A stretch of 64,000 nt of DNA, taken from positions 496,001 to 560,000 of the forward strand of contig JAIUCV010000227.1 of assembly GCA_026724425.1 (NCBI GenBank), in the 5' to 3' direction. Shown piece after piece: positions 58,484-64,000 of this stretch. The notes beneath the pieces are model-generated. The model did not search any database. It was not told where the DNA came from and was given only the letters and a program-made list of their open reading frames with translations. Source of the stretch: Erythrophleum ivorense. Lineage: Eukaryota; Streptophyta; Magnoliopsida; Fabales; Fabaceae. Numbering within the stretch: the first letter of the stretch is position 1; each line of letters starts with the position of its first letter. Both the position numbers and the translations under genes were made by a program.

Positions 58484-59952
58484 CATCTAGTTTTATTTTC
58501 ATACTTAACTACTAAATTAAGCTATTTAATATCAAGATTCACTTGCAAAAGCTAATTATTATAAATAATTTTAACTCAATTATAATTAAACAAGCTAAGT
58601 AATCAACGTCCAACTAATTTATTAGACTTCTTATTTAAACATGTCTAAGTCTTAACATGCATTACTTACAATATACGATTAGGAATTACTTAAATCCAAG
58701 TAAAAAATAACCTAAAATGCACTTTCCTGACAACTAACTTAGCCTAGTTATATAGGGATCACCTAGTTACATGGCCTTGGTGTGTTAACCATGTTAAAAT
58801 GCCTTGCATCTACATACCTTCAGTGTTCCTCTCGAATTTTGTACCACACCTTTCAAACTTTATCAAAACATGCATATATTCACTCAAAACTTCAAGGTTA
58901 TATATATATATATATATATATCTAGAACTTAAATAAACATAGTCTAAGCATATTAACTACTAAAAATAAGTCATACACCTTATAAGACTTTGATTACAAC
59001 TCAAATAACAAAATCTTGTCTATAAATTGACTATAACATAACATGCTTCAGCTAAGATATTCATTGTAAAGCTTCCTCTTACTAGAATTCATCCTTTTAC
59101 ATGGAAATGTTAGCAAAAGAAAAAGCATAAATGAGATAAAATCTCAATAACTAGTAAAGTTCTAGAGCATACATATCCAACCACAATATAAAGTTTTTTA
59201 TAAATAACTTATTTGCCACAAAGAAATTTATATGCAATTCTTATTACTTTTGCTATATAAATCATCATACTTTTATAATCCTTTTCATATATCATTTTGA
59301 AAAACAAAGCATTTGCATTCATAAATTCATCTTAGAAATACCATGGTCTTAGTGGCATTCATTACAAGTTTTGAAAACTATATGCTCACCCACACTATTA
59401 GGTATCTTGCCTAATATGGCAACCACCACATAAGAATCTTAATGCACTTGCTTCATTTTGTCCTTTACCAAAATGAGTGAACATAGTGTATTACCATATA
59501 GGCATGCATTAACCTCATCCAGCATATCATCATATAACCTTTTCTTTCCTTAGGAAGCTACAATCAAAGGAACTTTCATTTCATCATATAACCTTTTCTT
59601 TCCTTGGGATTTCACAACCAATGGAACTTTCTTGGGCATCCAATTGAATGGAACATAACATAGCCATGAGCATATCTTTCAAAACATTATATAGCAATTT
59701 CCAACCAACTCACTTCTAGTAATAAAAAGTCATTTCATTTCATAAGTTTTTCCATTAAACACATTAAGTGCAAAACATCATTTCCATATAATCATTTCAT
59801 CAAACACTTGAAGTGTAAATACAAATTTTCACCACTTATTTCATAAATATGAGAAAGCACTTCATGTAATACCTTAACCTCTAAGCCCTTACATAATTGT
59901 CACATAGGCTATCTCAATATATCTTTGGCATATTGGAACACATTAGCAAGGG
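58484..59952 (-). mobile_element. LTR-like fragment, minus orientation
   Basis: Plus-strand reading begins tgtaacatct, like the minus-orientation LTR ends elsewhere. It has gagataaaatctcaataact about 650 bases in, as in the shorter solo LTR at 5978 (gagattcaggagagtcttaatag at about 6520). It appears broken at 59952 by the next LTR. No TSD was identified. Confidence 0.35.
59527..59634 (+). repeat. Two-copy 54-bp tandem duplication
   Basis: Units beginning tcatcatataaccttttc at 59527 and 59581, with several differences in the second half. Confidence 0.75.
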
Positions 59953-62900
59953 TGTAACACTTTTATGTATAGTTAATTGCGTAATTGGGAAGCCATATAT
60001 ATGATTTATGGCTTTAAGAACTATGTGAACTCATCAATATCATTTTTAATTCATAACATATCCAATCATATCATAAACATCACAAATCATCTCATATTCC
60101 ATGGATTTGAAACAAAATTTGAAGAAGAACCGAATTTGCTCTCAGGTTTGCTGCTACAAGTTTCTGATATGAAATTTGAAAATTCATAATTAATTTTAGA
60201 AAAATCAAAATCATGCATATGATAGCTTTTAGAAAGCTCTAGATGCTAAATAATGAAAAAAATAGGTATAGACCAAAACATATGCATTTAGCTCACAAAA
60301 TGCAATAGAATAGTACCTCAGGTTAGCTCTCAGATAGCTCCAGGACTTGAAAATTTAAAAATTTGGTTCTCCCTATACAAAGCTCTAAATGAGGTACTCT
60401 CAGTGGCTATAAAAAGCTTATAATGTTTAGTTTATACCTATAAAATTTCATAAGTATTGGACTTCATTTGGCTTACTAGACATAGAGAAGCAAGCGGGCT
60501 ATATGAATAGTACCCATACCAATTCTACATAATTTAGCCAACTTTGAAAAATCATAATAAATTCTTTAGAACTCCAAATTGAGTGCTCTTTAGCTTTGTG
60601 AAAACCTCTAGATAAGACCTATTTTTTGGCAAAATTTCATGAAAAATCATCTATTTAATTAGACTTTGGTTTAGCTCACAAATTGATCAATTTTAAAGTT
60701 CAAAGTGGCTTCTTAAGGTACCAAAAAGCTCTCTTCTCATTCCATAGCCACTTGGGCATGTCCTTAAGGACAACTACAGCCTATGGAAGCATGCCAAATG
60801 ATTTAAATCATCATGGAGCTCATTCTCACCATGCCACTAGCACTCATACACATGGATATCATAGCATATAGGTGGCAAAAACTCATATATTCATTCATTT
60901 CACTTCAAGATAGGTATATATATCATATTTACATACATTTGAATATGCTCAAGGGTCTACATCATATATACATTATATGGTTACATATTTTGACATCAAT
61001 ATATCATCAAAATGCCTATTTAGCTATTCTATTATCAAAGTGTTGCTTCTCAAGGTGGTTGGCCTCCACTGCTTAGTCCACTTGGCTCACCTAGACATGG
61101 TTAGACATATGTAAGGGAAGAATGAGATTTCAAGAATCCCAATAGCTCTTTATCCTTTCAAACATACATAATGGATGTAATTTCATGTCAAAAAATGCAT
61201 GTATGGTATCTAAGCTACTAGTGAATATACATAAAGCATTTTCCTTGTTATAGAAACCCATACATGTTATGCATAGGCTCTCAAGGGCATTGGTCTAGCC
61301 TCACCCATTTGCTTTGGAACTTTTGGATTTGCCTTACCCACTTTCAAAGGATTTTTGACTAAGCTTTACTCTTCCTGAGACTTTTGGCTTTTCCTCACCC
61401 ATTCCTGGGGACTTTTGGCTCATCGATACCCATTCAAGCCATATTACATACATAAACACATTTCAAGGACATAATGGTACCATAACATATAAACAATGGC
61501 TAAAAATATTTCACATAGTTCAAAAATACACACAAGCACTTAAAGACAAGAAAATGACTAAGTAATGTGTGTGAGAAAAGTTAGAGAGCTACTTTGAAGC
61601 AAGAATACAACTCTTCCCTTTACTTATTCTTTCCCTCTCTTGGCCATATGCTTGCAACTAGGTAGCACTTAGTTCTCTTGGCCTAGACATAACAAATAGG
61701 ATAATTTCAATCATAGGAACAAGCTTTAGCTTTATACACACTCCATGGAAACTCACTTTCCTATATGACTCCATAATGGTTCCATACATGACCTAATGAA
61801 GCAACTCTTGGAATTAACGATCTTGGCTCCTATTTTCCTTCAATCGAATTCTCTTGACTCCATATGGACTCCTTGGAGCCATTACAAATTCATTTTTAGG
61901 AGTCTAGATACAAGTTAATTCTTTAAGTCTTAAAATGAAACCTACACCTTTATCTCACAAACCAAAGTTTCTAAATTTATTCCAATGCTTCCTTTAGTGT
62001 TCATCTATCATATTTAGTCCTTTTCTAGTCTTAGAAAAATTTAAAACACTCTCTAGGTGCATGCGGCATGTTTGGCCGAGACATGCACTTGGTATAGAGC
62101 CCATGAAGTTTTGCAAATTTTCTTTAGGGAGTTGGCACATGTAAGGCTTTCTAGGTGTCATGAGAACTCATTCACACTCTCAGACAACCTAAATTATCAT
62201 TGGAAAGTATCATACATATCAAGGTGCGACTAAATCCCTAACTTTGACAACTTGTTCTTTAATACTTTTTATTTACTTCCAAGTGTATCTTTTTAATCCT
62301 CACACCGTAGAACCCTTAATCCTACCTTAATATGGTTAGAATTTATCTCCTATAAGATATGCCTAGTGCTGCACAAAGAATACCATAAAGGAACAAGCAA
62401 GGAGAAGCAATAAAAGCAATGATTATTACCTTAGTTTCTAGGCTTTTTCAAGAGCACTTCCACTTGCTACAAGGTTCTTCTTCAAATTCTAAATTCTTTC
62501 CTCTGAACTAGTCCCTAATCAAACATTAAAACCATAAGAAGGAAGAGGAAAAGGAGGAGAACAAGGTTAATAAAGGAAGGAGCATGAAATTTCAAGGTTT
62601 TCTTACTTTTTCTAAGTTTTTTCCCTCCTCATTGGCTCCCTTCTTATGTACCTTTCTCAGTTAGTCTCTCTTCTATTTTGGGATAGAACATATGTTGGTT
62701 AAATGGAAAGCAGAAGGAGGATGCCACATATAAGAAGAAGCTTCTTAGAAATTTATTTAAAACTTTCATTTTTATCCTCTTTTCTTGGCTATTTCTTTTT
62801 GGACTCATTTTAACTCCTTTTTTAAAACCGTATTTTCCATCATAAAATGTATGTCCTCTAACTTGTAAGATGACTTTGGTTTCACTCAAATTGGATTTAA

Positions 62901-63275
62901 AACCTTCTCGAATGAAAAAGTTAAAGTTCGGGTCAACTGATATTCTAAAACGTAAACCAGAGGGGTTTGAACCATTCTCGGAGTTTCCATGGTTTTTAGG
63001 GCCTCTGAGAACCTTGAAATACTCAAAATTTTCATTTAAAAATTTCTCCTTTAAGTTTTCCAAAAAGTGCCCAATTTATGAAAATGCCATTATTTTTTCG
63101 GCAATTTTATTTAACTACTCTGGCTTTGGTTTTTGGACATCTTAAACCTTGTATTCTCATTTTTTATTTTCTAGATTATTATTCTAATTTTATTTGGTTT
63201 TAAATCATTCATTTTAGAGGACTTTCTTTTATATCTAACCTATTTCTGACGTTTTTAAGAAAATCGAATATTACA
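59953..63275 (-). mobile_element. 3' LTR (minus) of the gypsy element at the right edge
   Basis: Minus-strand start tgtaatattcg at 63275 lies directly after a purine tract (aaaaagggaaaaa). The end gtgttaca at 59953 gives 3,323 bases, the usual LTR length here. It includes the PEGFEPF/PWFLGPLRT-encoding block at 62950-63015, the purine-rich patch near 62530-62600 and the gtgagg array at 61290-61425. The 5' LTR is beyond the window, so the TSD cannot be tested. Confidence 0.7.
61290..61425 (-). repeat. GTGAGG...CCAAAAGTC array in the LTR, minus orientation
   Basis: Units such as cctcacccattcctggggac and ttttggct, the reverse of the arrays at 21615 and 24890. Confidence 0.8.
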
Positions 63276-63289
63276 TTTTTCCCTTTTTA

Positions 63290-64000
63290 AATAAATTTTG
63301 TTCTCCAAATTTAGATACATACCTCATAGAAATAGCTCCAAATACTTCTTTCTCATATCTTCTTCTAGCTCCGAGGTGGCTTCCTCAAGAGATAGCCCTT
63401 TTCAAACCACTTTCACTAGTGGTATCATCTTATTCCTTAATTGTTTCAGTTTAACATCCATAATTCAATCTGGTGATACTATATAAGATAGATTGTCTTG
63501 TAATTGTATATTCTCATATTCTATGACATGTGAGAGGTCGGGTTGGTACTTTTTGAGCTGAGATACATGAAAGACATCGTGTATTTGGCTCAGGTTTGGG
63601 GAAAAAGCAAGTCTACAGGCCACAGGTCTAACTTTTTCAAGAATTTGGAACGAATTTATGTACTTCGTACTGAACTTTCTACTTTTAATGGACATACCTA
63701 TTTTTGCGACTGGAGACATTCTAACAAAGGCATGATCTTTAACCTCAAACTCTAATGGCCTTTTTCTTTTATCTCTATAACTTTTTTGTCTACTATATGT
63801 CATTAGAAGTTTCTTTCTGATGGTTTCTATTTGTCTAGAGGTCTGGTCCACTAATTTTGGACATATAAGGCTCCTCTCTCCAAGCTCAACCCAACATACT
63901 GGGAAGCTACACTTCCTTCCCTCAATGCCTCATACGGTGCCATCTAAATACTAGAATGATGACTGTTATTATGGGCAAACTCCACTAGAGGCATATATGT
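63290..64000 (-). pseudogene. Ty3/gypsy chromovirus integrase C-terminus and chromodomain, runs off the edge
   Basis: Minus-strand reading from 64000 gives LVEFAHNNSHHSS, MAPYEAL, then a 128-codon frame (63851-63465) with RQKSYRDKRKRPLEFEV, KFSTKYINSFQILEKV and IHDVFHVSQLKKYQPD. After a stop at 63465 it continues KLKQLRNKMIPLVKVVWKG and LSLEEATSELEEDMRKKY, the chromodomain-like end typical of Tekay/Del-type chromoviruses. It is the same family as the remnant at 2005-4177 but better kept. The rest of the element lies to the right of the window. Confidence 0.85.

Overview
The window is plant nuclear DNA, most likely from a eudicot. It is AT-rich, has almost no long open reading frames, and is built mostly of decayed plant transposons: Ty3/gypsy chromoviruses with LTRs of about 3 kb, a CACTA element, small TIR elements of hAT type, an RTE retrotransposon and LINE scraps. 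The one gene I can model with confidence is a three-exon SABATH-family carboxyl methyltransferase at 47166-53243 on the plus strand. Most boundaries below rest on target-site duplications (TSDs), LTR ends and protein motifs read by eye.

Layout. 1-1184: minus-strand LTR running off the left edge. 2005-4177: 3' half of a gypsy pol, followed by a polypurine tract and its 3' LTR (4178-5977, resuming at 13557). That LTR is split by a minus-strand solo LTR (5978-13551, TSD aagtg), which is itself split by a composite element (7972-12617, TSD aagaa) that carries a gag remnant in antisense. 14080-14350: end of one CACTA element. About 14870-33816: a second CACTA element on the minus strand, with a TNP2 transposase pseudogene, a second-gene remnant and subterminal repeats. 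It is split by a solo LTR (16944-26910, TSD aaagg) that contains two further solo LTRs (18368-21133, TSD tatta; 23151-26868, TSD cattg).

33817-40900 is AT-rich, with an RPA-like fragment, a LINE RNase H remnant, a GC-richer promoter-like patch, a 697-bp hAT-type element with an 8-bp TSD, and one candidate exon. 40917-45390 is a minus-strand gypsy chromovirus (gag, protease, RT, RNase H, integrase, chromodomain) full of stops and bounded by 120-bp direct repeats.

46950-53440 is the methyltransferase gene. Its first intron (about 4.3 kb) holds a nearly complete 3.08-kb RTE retrotransposon (47875-50953) in the same orientation, with a 19-bp TSD and a (TTG)n tail. 53500-58300 has another small TIR element, a LINE fragment, an LTR/leader remnant and microsatellites. 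58311-64000 has a CACTA terminus, LTR-like sequence, and a minus-strand 3' LTR (59953-63275) followed by its gypsy pol, which runs off the right edge.

No prokaryotic system, CRISPR array, tRNA or rRNA was seen. I found no convincing new biological system. The most informative structures are the nested solo-LTR stack resolved by matching TSDs, the RTE inside the methyltransferase intron, and two retroelements with unusual architecture.
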